From contig OZ023194.1 in assembly GCA_963995505.1 (NCBI GenBank), positions 13,946,428 to 14,010,427 on the forward strand: a DNA stretch of 64,000 nt, read 5' to 3'. The translations under genes and the position numbers were made by a program. The notes under the pieces are model-generated. The model saw nothing but the letters and a program-made list of their open reading frames with translations. It was not told where the DNA came from and searched no databases. Shown here piece after piece: positions 32,901 to 45,659 of the stretch (position 1 is the first letter of the stretch; every line of letters begins with the position of its first letter). This DNA comes from Hypericum androsaemum. Its lineage: Eukaryota; Streptophyta; Magnoliopsida; Malpighiales; Hypericaceae.

Positions 32901-33611
32901 CCGGGTATCGATAACAACGCCAAGAACACACACAAAGGCGCTATCTTCAAGTGCCCCAGTTACAGAAAACCCAACAAAACTAACCTGCACCAAGTAGAAC
33001 CCAATCAGCTACAAGCTCTTCTTCACTCTAAAGTTCTAACCTTTAACAATAATATTTGAAATTTACACATACCCAGAAGCAGAATAATCAAGTACGCTGA
33101 GCTAACAAGTAAAATACTTAACAAGAACAACATTAAAGATTAGATTTTTACCACATGGAAGAGCGAGCATGAGGAGAGAGGGGGAAATTGTACGGTGTTC
33201 AGAAGAAACCCTAATAGAAGGTGTGGAGGGTTAGTGGCAGTGGAGATTCAATTAGAGGTGAGTTTTCCCTTTGGCTAATGGCGGTGTTGGGGGATTTTGG
33301 TATGAGAAAAGGCGTAGCTTTTGCCTGGTCTTGTCTTCTGTATAGAAGTTTTCTTTGTTTTTAAGACATAAAATAACTATCGAATTCTAAAACTTAAAAC
33401 ATAAACTTTATAATATATTATTTCAAATTTAGAAACTTTCGATTTTTTCGATTTTTTTATTTAAATTGTTAGGACCTTTAAGACAACTTTCGTTAATTGT
33501 TAGGTTTTGTCAAAGATAACTTTCGTTTTTTTAGAAATCGAAGGACGAAAATGCTAACTAATTTTTATTAACACGTTTAAAAATATTAAAGCAAGTACAA
33601 CAAGGAAGCCT
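32901..33611. other. 5' leader and promoter of the CCCH gene
   Basis: The 5' UTR may be split. A possible donor lies at about 33155 and a pyrimidine tract with AG near 32990. An ATG at about 33172 cannot be joined in frame. The telobox-like aaaccctaa at about 33206 is common in plant 5' regions. Confidence 0.35.
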
Positions 33612-33941
33612 TGTTAGAAGTGGCAAGAATTTGTATGTTAGCATTGGTGCACGCCAATTGTATGGCTGCAGCCAGTAGCCACAGCCAGGTCCAACGTCAC
33701 AGTATTTTTTCTTTTGCTCGGATTTTTGTTTTGGACTCTTAAGTCGACCTAAATAGGTTTTTTGGTGTGTAAGAGTTTATTATATAAAGACACGTTATCC
33801 TAGTTTATGTATGGCTTTGTGACTTAGATTCAATAAAAATTCTCCTTCTCTCCGTGGACGTAGGCATCAGGCCGAACCACGTAATCTCTTGTGTCCATTG
33901 TTCTTTGCACGTTATTATTCTCTTGTGGTGATTTTCTAACA
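33612..33941 (+). mobile_element. Solo LTR, Ty1/copia-like
   Basis: The 330-bp sequence begins TGTTAGAA and ends TTCTAACA, a perfect 8-bp terminal inverse. It contains tattatataaagac (TATA-like), an aataaaa polyadenylation signal, and the copia-LTR block ctccgtggacgtaggca … ccgaaccacgtaa … cttgtgtcc. The flanking pentamers (agcct/acgct) match only in part. No primer-binding site or coding region adjoins it, so it is a solo LTR. Confidence 0.75.
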
Positions 33942-34319
33942 ACGCTAACCTCCTTCATATCATCTACGTATCAATGCAAAACCTAAACAGTTTATCAGAT
34001 ACGACATAATCATATACTATATAAAAGCATGCTTTGAAAGGAATCCACCACCCGATTCCCCCTCTCTGGTGTGTTGTATTTGTATCGTCCAGTCTCGGCC
34101 AAATAGTGCCAAGTTCGCCTAATCAGGTTAGCCTGCGAATGCTCATGTCCAGCATCACGACCGACACAAAAGAGAGCTAAGAAGGAATTAGATGACCTTG
34201 TATCGAATATAACTTGGGTAATTATAAAAATATCATTGCGTTAACGGCCTATATGGAATATTGACCATTCCTTCCTTCTTTTGACCTCGTTTTTTAAAAA
34301 AACTATAGTTTCTTTCCAC
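33942..34319. other. Intergenic DNA, nothing recognised
   Basis: No gene or repeat with clear ends was seen between the solo LTR and the minisatellite. Confidence 0.35.
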
Positions 34320-34880
34320 ATTCGTTCATCTAAGCGCAATTGGCGCATTCATTTAAGCATACGCAATAGCTTCGTTCATCACGGGTTCGTTCAGCGCATG
34401 CAGTATCTTCGCTTATCGCAACACACATTCATTCATTGAATCGAATGTGGAACCATCATTCATTCATGCGGCACCTTCATTTAGCGTATGCAATAACTTC
34501 GTATGTAGCATCTTCATTTAACGCATGTGGTACCATTGTTCATATGCTAAAACTTCGTATGTGGCATCTTCATTTGTCGCATGTTGTACCATTGTCCGTA
34601 TGCGATAATTTTATATGTGGCATCTTCATTTGGCGCATGCGCATGCGCATGCGGGTTCCCATCGTTCATACGCGATAACTTTGTATGTGGTATCTTCATT
34701 CACCGCATGTGGTACCATTGTTCGAAAGCGGTAACTTTGTATGTGGCATCTTCATTTGGCACATGCGGTACCATCGTTCATACGCGATAACTTCGTATGT
34801 GGCATCTTCATTCACCGCATGTGGTACCATCGGTTTATCACACGTGACATCTTCATTCATCGTTCAGGTGGCACCATCAC
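34320..34880 (+). repeat. Minisatellite, ~58-62 bp unit
   Basis: About seven to eight copies of a unit like cgcatgtggtaccattgttc, atacgcgataacttcgtatg, tggcatcttcattt run head to tail. The left end is more degenerate, and an internal gcgcat triplication sits at about 34635. The overlapping open frames here (HLHLAHAVP-type repeats in all frames) only mirror the repeat. Confidence 0.85.
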
Positions 34881-35080
34881 AAACCAATTAGACGATGGAC
34901 ATTTGACCAAGAAGGTAAAAATTTCAAGATATAGATTGGCAAAAGATTAATATCAGTACATGCAGTTGGCATCAGTTAGAGAGCAGTTTCCTATGTAATC
35001 TCAGCAATATGCACCTGCCACACCTTCAAGTCACAAATGTACAAAGGTAGGTAAGGCTGTATTTGATCATTCTGAAAAGG

Positions 35081-38000
35081 TTAATCGACATTCATCCCTC
35101 GAGCCGACGTCCCGGGTTTAGTTTGTACTTCTGCCACCAGTGTTCTGCTATCTGCAAGCAGAAGCGAGCTCAAATGAGAATGTATTTGAAGCAACTCGAA
35201 GAACTTAAAACGAGCAGAGGAGGTATCGGAGTATCTTTTGTAAATGCAGAACAAACTATTGTCACTCCTCGCATGCATACCTTCAATTGCAGGCAGAGTG
35301 TTAGAGTCTTTAGCCATTATATCCACCTCTTGCCGATCCTCACCAGAGACTGGCACGTCAGTACGCACATGGTCATTTAGATTCAAGGATGGAGCCACAG
35401 ATCGATCCGGGTTAGTCGCAGCCTACAAGGCCAGGAATTGGAGAATCTATGAGGGAAATCAACATAAATGCAGCATAAAAGGACTATGCAACTCCCCCCT
35501 GCAGGCTTCGGGAGATCATATTAGGCAATCAGTCATTTGAAGATGTATGTCGTTGCAGTCATGTGGATATAAGACGAGCAAATTGTGCATAACAAGTTTG
35601 AGCAAGAATCCAATAGCTTGTATGATTTTACCATGACTCAAAATTGGGAAAAGATTGCCTATAAAACTCCTTCACTGCAAATATTAATTAAAGTAGAACA
35701 TACATAAACAATATTGCTAGCTCCATCAAAGAAGTTGGCTGGACAAGATGAGTAGGGAAAGGCTAGCGTAGATACGCAAAAGCGTAAAGCTAAAAGAATA
35801 GGAGCTCCGACTAAGGAACAGCCTCATCAGTTACCCAAATGACAAGACTTAGAACCCAGTACTCGACAAGAAATTTCAAGTTAGAAAGGCACAAGATATG
35901 CAAAAGAAAGCATGCGAAACAGTTTTTGTTGCTAGCATGTTTGAAGAGGTAGGAAAGAGAGGACCTCCTTAGGTTGGGATATATTGGAAGGAACGAGGTT
36001 TTGCACCCCAGGAGCAGCAGCTGCTTCTATCTTGGTTTCGTTAGTTGTTTGCTCCTTGACATGAACACTGTCGACGTGCATCAGATCAACTGCATCCTCT
36101 TTACTGGTTCTAGAAACTTTTGATTTGCTATCACTGTCACCATTCGACATGACAACACCAACTTCTGCACTTGCCCTTTTCCTGTTAAGCTCGATCAGGT
36201 TCAAGAGCTAAATAAGTCCAAAAGCAAATGCAATTGCCTGGGATTACTGCCAGTCAAACAAAGAAACAACCAGATTCGCACCTATTGTTACTGAGATTAA
36301 CTATCTGGGGAGAGCCTGGCTTGTTGGCAAACAATATTCCACGAAGGGGCTTTCCATCTATAAATGTTTCAATGCTATATCCATGCAGCAAGCTTTCCGT
36401 AACTTTTGCTTGAAATGTCCTCTTTCCCTGATGAAACTGTGACTGATTTGCTTGGAAATTCTCCCTGACTGCAAGCACGGAACCGAATCAGATATATTAG
36501 CAGACAACAAGACTTTCCTAATCGCTAACTCAAACGATCATTCTCAACTGCCAGTAGAGAGATAGAAGAATAGACAGCAGGACTTCTCCGGTGCCAGATA
36601 AAAGCACTGAAAGAGGTCATCTAGCTGCACACAAGTTCTATAAAAAGAACTCGATATTTGTCTGTCATGTAAGCTCTGAAACCTGGATAGCAATAAAGGA
36701 TAATAATAAAAGCATTAAATGAACTAGTTCTTACCTGGTTGGGCATAACCTGGAAATGAGTGATGGAACTGAGGACCTGTGTCAATTCTAACCAGAGCTG
36801 TATCATATGCAGGAGAATTGATAATTTGTTCCTGGCACTTCAGCTTCAGTTGCTTCCTCAATGAAAGCTTTTCCAGCCGGTGCTCATCCTGTACGCCAGG
36901 GATTCCTGGAAAAAATAGCATAATCACGTAAGGAATCAACAATTCTGTCCCCGACACATACTCCATAAGGAATTCTAATGCAGGGAAATAACTCTATTAC
37001 ATTAAAAGCCATAAGACTGACCAACCTGTGTGTAGATAATACATGTCATCCAATGCCTCGAGAGTCTTATTACAACCTCCGAAAAACATGAGTACACCAA
37101 ATTCTGCAGGATCCAAACAATCCCCAGAAGCAGAAAATCTTGCAGAAGGAACATGTCCTGTGGCTGCCACCTTAGTCCATATGGCACTATCTGGAAAGAA
37201 AAATTCCAACAATACTTAAAAGGAAAACAGAGAACAGAGATGAAAAAACTAAGGCATAGAAACAGCTAAAAAAGGTTAATCCTAGGTAAGAGAATTGTAC
37301 ACAAGCAGTTGAAGTTTTTCATAAACAAGTAGAAATAATGACAAAGCATTCACAAACCGAAGTACATACCAACATCCAGCATATAAACATCATCGTACAG
37401 ATTTTGGGCGTCTGTAAATCCCCCAAAAACACACAAGTGCTTTCCCATAGCAACAGTAGAATGACCAGCTCTTGGTGGCAATTTCTGTCCAGTAGTGATG
37501 AGCTCCTTCCAGACAAGAGTCTCTGTGAAACAAATGATTCCCAAGAAATAAAAATGAGAAATTCAACTGAAATTGGATGGCAGGTTTATGAAACAGATTC
37601 TGATTCGAGCTGCCCGATCCATGATCCACAGCAAGAAGTCTATGTGCATATAGGACATAGAGGATGGATGGGTATGGTTGTGAAAATGCATGCCTTTGTT
37701 GGCGTTGAACCTTTTCATAGATTGATAAATTATGCATGATTGGAAAAAACCAAGTATCTCAAACCTGCATCTAAGACATGGACATCCGACAAATAGTAAT
37801 CATCCACATCTTCACCACCAATCACAAAAATTTTATTATTCCAAGAGGAGCAAGTGTGGCTATCCCGTGGAGAAGGTGGATTGCCTGATGTTACCAGATG
37901 TTTCCATACCAAGGTTTCTGCAAAGGGAAAAAAGGTAGGACTTTGATAACCTTGATTAAAAACAGAAAGCAGGTGAACAAATAAGAAAATTATTTAAAGA

Positions 38001-40203
38001 GAAATTTGAAATTGGAGAGCAGAGAGCGGAACCATAGTATTCCAATCTTTCAGATGCTACTCGAAAAGGAAAACATTAAATGGGAAATGACAAATGAGAG
38101 AAAACTTAGTTCCACCGTTCACTTGAAAAGATATAATATGCTAGTACTTTCAGGCCTTTCTCACATAAGGCACAAAGATAAATAGTTCATCTTGATCAAC
38201 TGGAGCAGAAATGCAAAGATATGGCCTTACCAATGGATGAGTAGTAAAGTATATAAAAGACAAATTTCTGATCAACTCGAGCAGAAATGCAAAGATATTT
38301 ATAATCAACTATGACTCCGTTGATTGTATTACCTGTATTCAACATGTAAAGATCATTGTAATAGACTTCTTCGTTAGTAGTCACAGATTTGCCACATCCA
38401 CCAAATATGAAGAGCCGTTTACCAACAAGGGCTGCACTATGGCCTTCTCGTGCCTCTGGTCCATCTCCTCTAATGCTCGGAGATATCCATGTATGTGAAA
38501 CTACAACAGAAACATAGAGATAACAATTAGCAAGTGTAAACAAGACTATTAAGTGGAGGCCATTGCTTGATGGCAAAAAAGGGTAAAATGGCATTATTTT
38601 CTTCAATCATCGACAATTTTAGTGGGAAAGAAAAGAGTTGACAAATATTCAGAAAAAAAATGACTTGACTAAAAGAATATTGAAATTGGGGCCCCCCATA
38701 CATTTTACTCACCGGTATCTAGTATATGAAGATCCCGCAAAGGATTTAGCCCATCAGTACCACCAAATATGTAGAGATTGTCTCCCACTGTTGTACAACT
38801 ATGGCTGTCTCTTGGAGCAGGTGGTTGACCCTTCATTGTTGGCTGGCTCCATGTCTGTTTAGCTGCAAGTCAGCAGCATTCAGGTTTGAGAAAGTGGCTG
38901 AAATACTATTGGTCCACTTGAACAGTTTTGATCATCTATCAAAAAAAATCTGTTCTATTTTAACTAATAATTCAAATGATAATATATCTTGTACCATTCA
39001 TGAACCATGATATCTCGAACTCTCATTAAACTCGCCTGCAAGCACCTATAGCCCCCTCCAAACTTTTCATTATTCGAGAGGCAAATTCCTCATACATAAT
39101 GAAATTGAGGGAGCCATTGAAAGCTGACTAAAACACCAGAAACGGGAACGGACCAAGCTAATTGGACTACTCTCCCTGGCAGTAAGGCTAGTGACTCTGA
39201 GAGAATGCCCTTTCCTGGATTTCAACAATTCAAGATTTCCTAGGAATTTGGTTATACTTATTCCAAGCGAGCTTTTGATTTGCTTGATTTGTTTAGTCTG
39301 CTGCACATCTATATTAACAAGATTCACTTTTGATTCAATATAATCAAATTTCAGCTAGTTTATTACATCCCTCTACTCGACACATCTATACAATGCCAAG
39401 TGCTAGACGAAATAATAGCGTGGTATCCACGCAAGGAGAAAACGGTAAACCGTTCCTCGGAAGGAAAGACATTCATAAAGCAGTGAGAACTTAAATAAAG
39501 GACATTATGACACTGTCAGGCGAGTTTAAACTTCGAGATCATAACAATGACTTGATCTCGAGAATCTGAAACTGATGCACATTCGTGTGAACTTCCAAGT
39601 ACTCGAGCACACTAATAGTCAGTTAGGCACCACCCAACAACAAAACAAAACCCACAAGTCCACAGCTGAAGATCAAAACTTCACTGGAACAATTTCATTG
39701 TCGCCTTCCGTTATCGTCATATTACTTACAGAATCGCGACCTTGCTCGTAAAGTAAGAAGCTCCATATCCGACTTAACACCCCCATGCACCCAAAGAACC
39801 ATTATGAAGCAAACAAACCAACACCAGGCCAGGGACACTCCACATAAAAGGCACAAATCCTCAACAAAATCCTAATAAAAAGCCACAATCTTTTCAATGA
39901 GCGGAAGAGAGACACAACAAAAGTTCCAAACTTTACACACCAGAAGCCATCAAAACCAGGCCAAACAAGGGAATGCACTAAAAACAGAGGAACCCATATG
40001 AAGAAACATCAAAAGGAAGGGACCCAAGACCGACCAGTGTCAAAGACATGAACTTGGTTGGTCTGGCAATTGTCTCTCCCATAACCACCAAAGACATAGA
40101 GGAACCTCCCTCCTCTTACAGAATTGCAGGTGTGGCCCCACCTCTTCCCTGGCCCTTCTTCTAATCCCTCCTCTTGTACATGATGGAGCCTCTCCCATCT
40201 CAT
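35081..40203 (-). CDS. Kelch-repeat (galactose oxidase-like propeller) protein
   Basis: Eleven exons (40203-40035, 38862-38713, 38500-38333, 37917-37765, 37522-37370, 37190-37026, 36905-36735, 36468-36282, 36181-35965, 35422-35281, 35151-35081) give 581 residues in one frame. Residues ~1-320 form six kelch blades with glycine doublets (FLYVFGGYGRDNC, LYIFGGTDG, LFIFGGCGK, IFVIGGED, LCVFGGFTDAQN, LMFFGGCNK). Each blade ends in a [YH]xLDT-type turn. A charged linker and a low-complexity acidic C-terminal half follow. The best match I know is the family of Arabidopsis At2g36360. No F-box, phosphatase or acyl-CoA-binding domain is present. Role unknown; kelch propellers usually bind proteins. The first intron is ~1.2 kb. 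The promoter has a G-box-like cacgtggc near 40494. Confidence 0.88.
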
Positions 40204-41978
40204 TTTCCCCCTTTTCCTTTTATTCTCCCAGTGAGAGTGAAAAAAGTAAATTAAAAAAAAAGTTTGGATTTTTACACTAATGTAATGGTAGAGAGAGAAA
40301 TGGGGGAGATTTAAACTAAAAAGGGTTCAATTCAATTCAAAGAGGAGAAATTAAAATTAGTTTAATGAGAGAAAAATAAATATAAAAAAAGTGGAGGAGG
40401 AGAGGTGATAAATAAGTGGGAGGGAGGGGAGGGAGGCTTGTGTGTAGGTTTTTTTTCCCTTTTTTCTGTTTTGTTAGTAGGGCTTGCATGGACACGTGGC
40501 GTGATATCATTGGGTTATGTGGTGGGGCCACCCTGTGGGCAGAGAGAATCCCGGTGGACTTCGAATGGAACCACCTAAGTGGGGCCCTTGTCAACATATC
40601 TAGGTTGGTGAGGCCCACGGGCCCAGTTCGCTTTCTTAAGGTTTTTATTCGGTTTTAGTTTACACGTTTTTAATTTAATATTATGTCATTTATATAAAAT
40701 ACAAACTTCTATGTGATCCGATTCCTTACGAGACAAACTTGAGAATTCTCATTTGGAATCCTAACCTCAAAAATTCCAAATACCAAATATGTAACCCTAA
40801 AACTCCAAATTGAAACTCAAAAATCTCATAGACTTTGCAAATTTGGGACGATGCGACTAGCCATTGTTATATTTTAAACTAAAGTTGACTTTTTTTATTT
40901 AATGATACACTGGGAACAATTATTCCCTAAACTAAATAAACCATGGCCAAAGGGGAGTTTTCCACCAAGTATTTGATGGATCACTTCCTCACTTGGTTTA
41001 GATTTTCCGTGATGTACATTTAAGATTGAGAAACCAAACTCTACAGAAAATTGAAGTAGGGCTGACAAAAAAAAATTATAGGCTGCCTCTTTAGCTCTCT
41101 AGTGTGACAGTTAATTAAAACTGGGGAGTTGTTGCAAGTTAATTAATAGATCAAGAGTTTGACTTATTAAAAATTCAACAATATTTGTTAGGAGTTCAAA
41201 AATTATACTCAATTCGAACGTGAATAAGTTGACTTCGGATATCACGTAAAAAAAAATTAAACCAAGCACCATCTCCAACGTCCATGGCTTAAGCACCATC
41301 TCCAACGTCCATCCAATTCAAGAACCGTTCAACAAGGCAACAAAAGATGTCCAACTTTGATTCCCTTTGAAAAAAATCTTGGATTTAAGTTTTACTAGTA
41401 AAAAATATATAATTGGGATAACCATTTTTTAATAGGATAAAATAATATTTGACTCTAAATATCATAATTTTACTAAAAAATTGTCAAGTAGGGCATTTAC
41501 TATTTAGTGTTCAGTTGGAAGAAGTATTTTCAAAGTTTGGGTTCCACCTCACTCGTCTAGTCTCCTCCTTTAAAATTCGTACCAAATATCTGTAAAGGGT
41601 TCTATGCATCTTTCCCAATAAATTTATTTTTCCTCGTGTTCTCCTCTTAGGAAACTGCGTTGTTGGGAACAATTTTGGCATAGTTACAACATAAAAATAA
41701 CTTGGTATATTCGAAAGAAAAAATCTTATCATTTCTCGGGTTCAATTTATGTTTCATCGAGTTTTCATTGGTACATCGTGACTACCATAAAATTACTATA
41801 TAGGTGCTAATACTTCAAAGTCCATTCTAATCTACTGATCCAGAGAATAATCCATTTGAGACTGCTAATCAGAAGTTGAACACGAGAAATGCACCAAAGC
41901 AAGTGGATAAAGGAACCGAAAGAAGGGCTAGCAAAGATGGAATGCTGAAGCTGAGGGTGAGTAGATACAATGCAAGTC
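40204..41978. other. Kelch gene promoter and intergenic DNA
   Basis: Upstream of the kelch ATG lie low-complexity purine runs, a G-box-like cacgtggc (40494), and gggcccac-type elements at 40575-40625. Around 41270-41310 a 23-bp sequence (caccatctccaacgtccat core) is tandemly duplicated. No gene is seen. Confidence 0.4.
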
Positions 41979-44657
41979 TCAGAATCGTCCCTTCCTGATC
42001 CGGTACCATGCTAGGGCCGCAACTGCTGCACCTCCGAGGTGAGCTGATCCGGATACGAAACTATCTCCCTGAACGAACATCAAAAGAAAGAACGTCTATT
42101 AGCAAAGGGAGTAGTAGTTTCAACTTTCAAGAGTCTTAAAATCGACTTTCTGAACCGATAACCGCATGCGGATACATGGTCACTGCAGTTACTAACAAGA
42201 AATTTGATGTACCTGCATTATCCTCCAGAAGTCATGGCCAATCATAAAGAAACCCTGGTATAAGAATAAACAGGGTGAGGAATTTTATCACCTCAGGGGA
42301 CTGTAAGTTTCATGCGCTATGCCGAAAAGAAAAGCGTACCAAAAACATTGCAGGAACTGGTATTAGAAACTCGAAATAGATGGTAGCTCTGGGATTCAGG
42401 AATATATCAAGTAGCATGATGGCATTTACTGCTCCACTTGCCCCCTGAGTCAAGAAATCATTTTCACGTGTTATTCACTGAAGCTAAAATGTCCTCTTTC
42501 GTTTCCAGGGTGTTGAAGAACATTCTGCAAACACCATCCACAGGTACCTCCGGAAACGTGCAACAAAGAGGAATATCTCGAAATGACGATATAGCTTTGC
42601 ACATTGTTCATAGCACCTGACATATAGCACATGAATCCCAAAACTTTGGCATACGAAGTTAAACATGGACACGGTTTCTCAAAACTACAGGAATGCTGAG
42701 GAGGAGAAAGCATTCGAGGGTCCACTCAGCAAGAATTCTGATTTTTCATTTAACAAACATATCTGGATTATGTTTATTAAGAGAAACTCAGGCTAAGAAT
42801 CTGGTTTTTATCACCTAATTTCGCTCAAACAAGATGACTGAAAAAGAAAGAGGTAAGCAAAGTAACAGGGTTGACCATAACATACCAGCCCAGGAATTCT
42901 CGAGGGGTCAACTCCCCAAGTTCCTCGTCCCTGCAGATGAAAACAGTATAAGATTAATGGTTCATTCAAGGTCAACCAATGCTCAAAATTTCACGGAAGT
43001 ACCTAACTGCATACATTTTTGTCATGCATAGTTGACATAAACAACTGAAAGTCACACTATCAAGAAAATTATTGAAACATTTTTGTGCATTTGCTATCTC
43101 TGTGTACGCACAATACAACAGAAGTACTTACCGATGAATTTGAAGCCATCCAGGCATGATGTATCAAGTACAATACAGAACCACCAAGTGCGCCCGCTAG
43201 ATACAATTTCAATAAGAACTCAGGTCCAAAACTTCTCCCAATCTGTTCATCACAAGAGAGTACGAATCCAATGGATGATTGGGTTAGCATTATGATTCCT
43301 AAGCTAAGGCAGGAAATGCAGATTTGCATTGACACCACAGGTACAAACATCATTTATCCCAGTTCAAAGGAAGAATCCACATCCAAAAAGATACAGAAGA
43401 AAAGAAGCATTTGATAACTGTTTCAGCCTTGTAATTCTTAACCAATCTCTTAGAAGCAGTAGAGTCAAAATACGCGCCCTGACATATTTGCTCGATGAGT
43501 TATGATAAGTGCCATAGTTTGTCTAATTTTGTATGCATGTCCATAACATAATATTTTCATCTTGGTTGGAAGTTATGCAGGTGGGTTTCAATTATAACCA
43601 TTACGACAACGTCAAAAAGATCCATGTTCATGCAAGCACATAAACAGTAGAAGCAACTCACTCTCTATTTGTGAACATAAGACGCAGTCATTAATTTACT
43701 TTTAAACAATTCAGATTAGATAATTATGAGCAAATGAGCTGGTATCGGAAGAAGAAATGATAAATGCATAAGCTTACATTCATCCCAAAGAAGTAAAGTC
43801 CAAGCATGTTTGTAAATATGTGCCCAAACTCCAACTGGCTGAAGGCAGAAGTAATTAGCGTATGAAGCCGTCCAGCTTTGAAATTATCAAGAGAAATCTG
43901 ACCAGGTTACAAGAAACAAGTTGGAACAAACATGTGAGAGTGAGATTTACAAATACCAGTACATGGAATTGCATCAGTAAGGAACAGCCAACCCAAGCAC
44001 CCACCATAAAGTTGTTAACCATAAACCTCTTATCTGCAACCCGCCATAGAGAAAAGACGGCAAAATTTGCTATGATCAAGCCGTAAACCACATTCTCAGT
44101 GGTCAGCCGTTGAAACGGGGATCTCCTGCAAGCGTCATAAGAGGGATTACATGTTTTCTTCACTAAAATCGTTAGTTTCAATACCACAGATTACGCATCC
44201 AATATAAAATCATAACCCAGTCCCCAAGTTAATCACCCGAATGGTTCCCCAAAACAGCAAGAGGAGAGAGTTTCAACTCTAGATGACGGTTATCACTGAA
44301 ACTGATGTTGCATCCCAGCAATAACAACCCTTTCCAAATTGGGAGCCGAAAAAGTGCTTCCTCGGATTTGAAGTTCCACTTCCACAAACAAAAACCTTCA
44401 TTTCACATGCCTTCTCCAAATTCGGACCCTCTTGAGATACATGCTGGAATCAATGCCTTCTTACCCATCTTCACAAGTGATTTGCATCTATTGTATGAAT
44501 CCTAATGCATATACTAATCAAATCATCTAGTTGAGAGCTTTGCCACCCTTTGTGGTCAGCTCGGCTGTAACCCGGATTATCGGCCCAACAGGCGTCTAGA
44601 TATAAGTAATTTCGACCAAAGTAATCCAATGCCAATGCCAAAAAAAACGCATCCTAC

Positions 44658-44693
<36 letters not shown>

Positions 44694-45159
44694 GGCCATT
44701 CTCTAAACCACAATTCAAATCAAAATCAACACAAAGAACATCCATTACATTTTTTATCATTCATCAAACACAGTATAATATTGATCTTAATTACCAGCCA
44801 CGCCCCAAGAAAGGAACCAAGCGATTGAACCCAGAGAATCCTCCACCATTCCGAGCTCTAAACAACAGAAAGTTCCAATCTTTGATGCTTCTACTTGACG
44901 CCCTCAAAAGGGTACCTGACAAATTAGACAACAAATGCCTTGAAGCTACTGGGTTGGAGAGGAACCCATGGACTCTCCTGCAATTTCCCAATGGGTGGAA
45001 ATGGTGAACTGGGCTGGCTAGAGATGAGCCAAAGTTGTGAGCTTGATGAGGTTTTGTGGTCAGGGAGGTGAAGGGTTTTGTCATACAAGGGTGGGAGAAG
45101 AGAGGTGAAGGGGTAGAATTGGTTTGAAGTTTCTTGAGGGAGAGAAGAATTCTCTGCAT
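41979..45159 (-). CDS. RBL12: Mitochondrial rhomboid protease, RHOMBOID-LIKE 12 type
   Basis: Eight exons (45159-44795, 44125-44005, 43897-43778, 43242-43132, 42930-42886, 42444-42340, 42254-42213, 42068-41979) give 332 residues. Residues 1-~110 are basic, Ser-rich and acid-poor, a mitochondrial presequence. The rhomboid core follows: TTENVVYGLIIANFAVFSLW (TM1), ITSAFSQLEFGHIFTNMLGL (TM2 with conserved H and N), LYLAGALGGSVLYLI (TM3), GLGASGAVNAI with catalytic Ser257, a further hydrophobic segment, and GSAHLGGAAVAAL with catalytic His313. Rhomboids cut substrates inside the membrane. RBL12 is the mitochondrial PARL/Pcp1 counterpart in plants. The Ser-His dyad is intact. Its start lies 500 bp from the divergent mTERF start. 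Confidence 0.92.
44661..44688. repeat. (CT)n microsatellite in the first intron of the rhomboid gene
   Basis: Fourteen CT units lie in the 670-bp first intron. Confidence 0.9.
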
Positions 45160-45659
45160 TTTAGCTGGCTTCTCTTCTGGAATTGGAATTGAGAGAAGCC
45201 TGTAAATTGCTCGGGGTGTGGGGTTTTGCTGGTGGAAGCTCGGGGAGGTTTAAGGGGCTTTATTAGATCAGAACTTAATACAAATTCGAGCAATATTATG
45301 ATAAATATTTAATTAAAAAAACCCTATTTAAGATTAGGTATAAAAAATTACCGTAAAATTATTTGAAATATTGAATTTTGATAATATTAGAAAAAGTACA
45401 TTTTTTAATCATTTAATCCAAATAGTACATATATTTTTGAAAATTCTCGGTGTCTAATTCACCTAAATTGATTAATCTAGATTCAAATTGAATAAAATAC
45501 TTTTCAAAATAAAGTTGAGCCTTTTATCCAAATCCAATGTAGCCCAATTCCAAAAGAGATTTATTTGTAGGCTCAGCCTTCCTTCCCAACCTCACAAGTC
45601 ACAACTGTCCTGTCCTAAGTCCTAACTTCCCCACCAATTCCTGGTCTTTGAATCAATCA
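45160..45659. promoter_or_regulatory. Divergent promoter region, rhomboid and mTERF genes
   Basis: The 500 bp between the two divergent ATGs must hold both 5' leaders and promoters. It is AT-rich in the middle, with no clear single TATA box. Both products are predicted to be organellar. Confidence 0.5.

Noticed and set aside
32901..32993. Extending the CCCH protein to 32993
   Set aside because: The open stretch starts at a TTG next to a splice-acceptor-like AG. The first ATG is at 32900.
34436..34950. Repeat-containing proteins (HLHLAHAVP and similar) in several frames
   Set aside because: All three plus frames are open only because of the ~60-bp minisatellite. There is no start context, splice pattern or family match.
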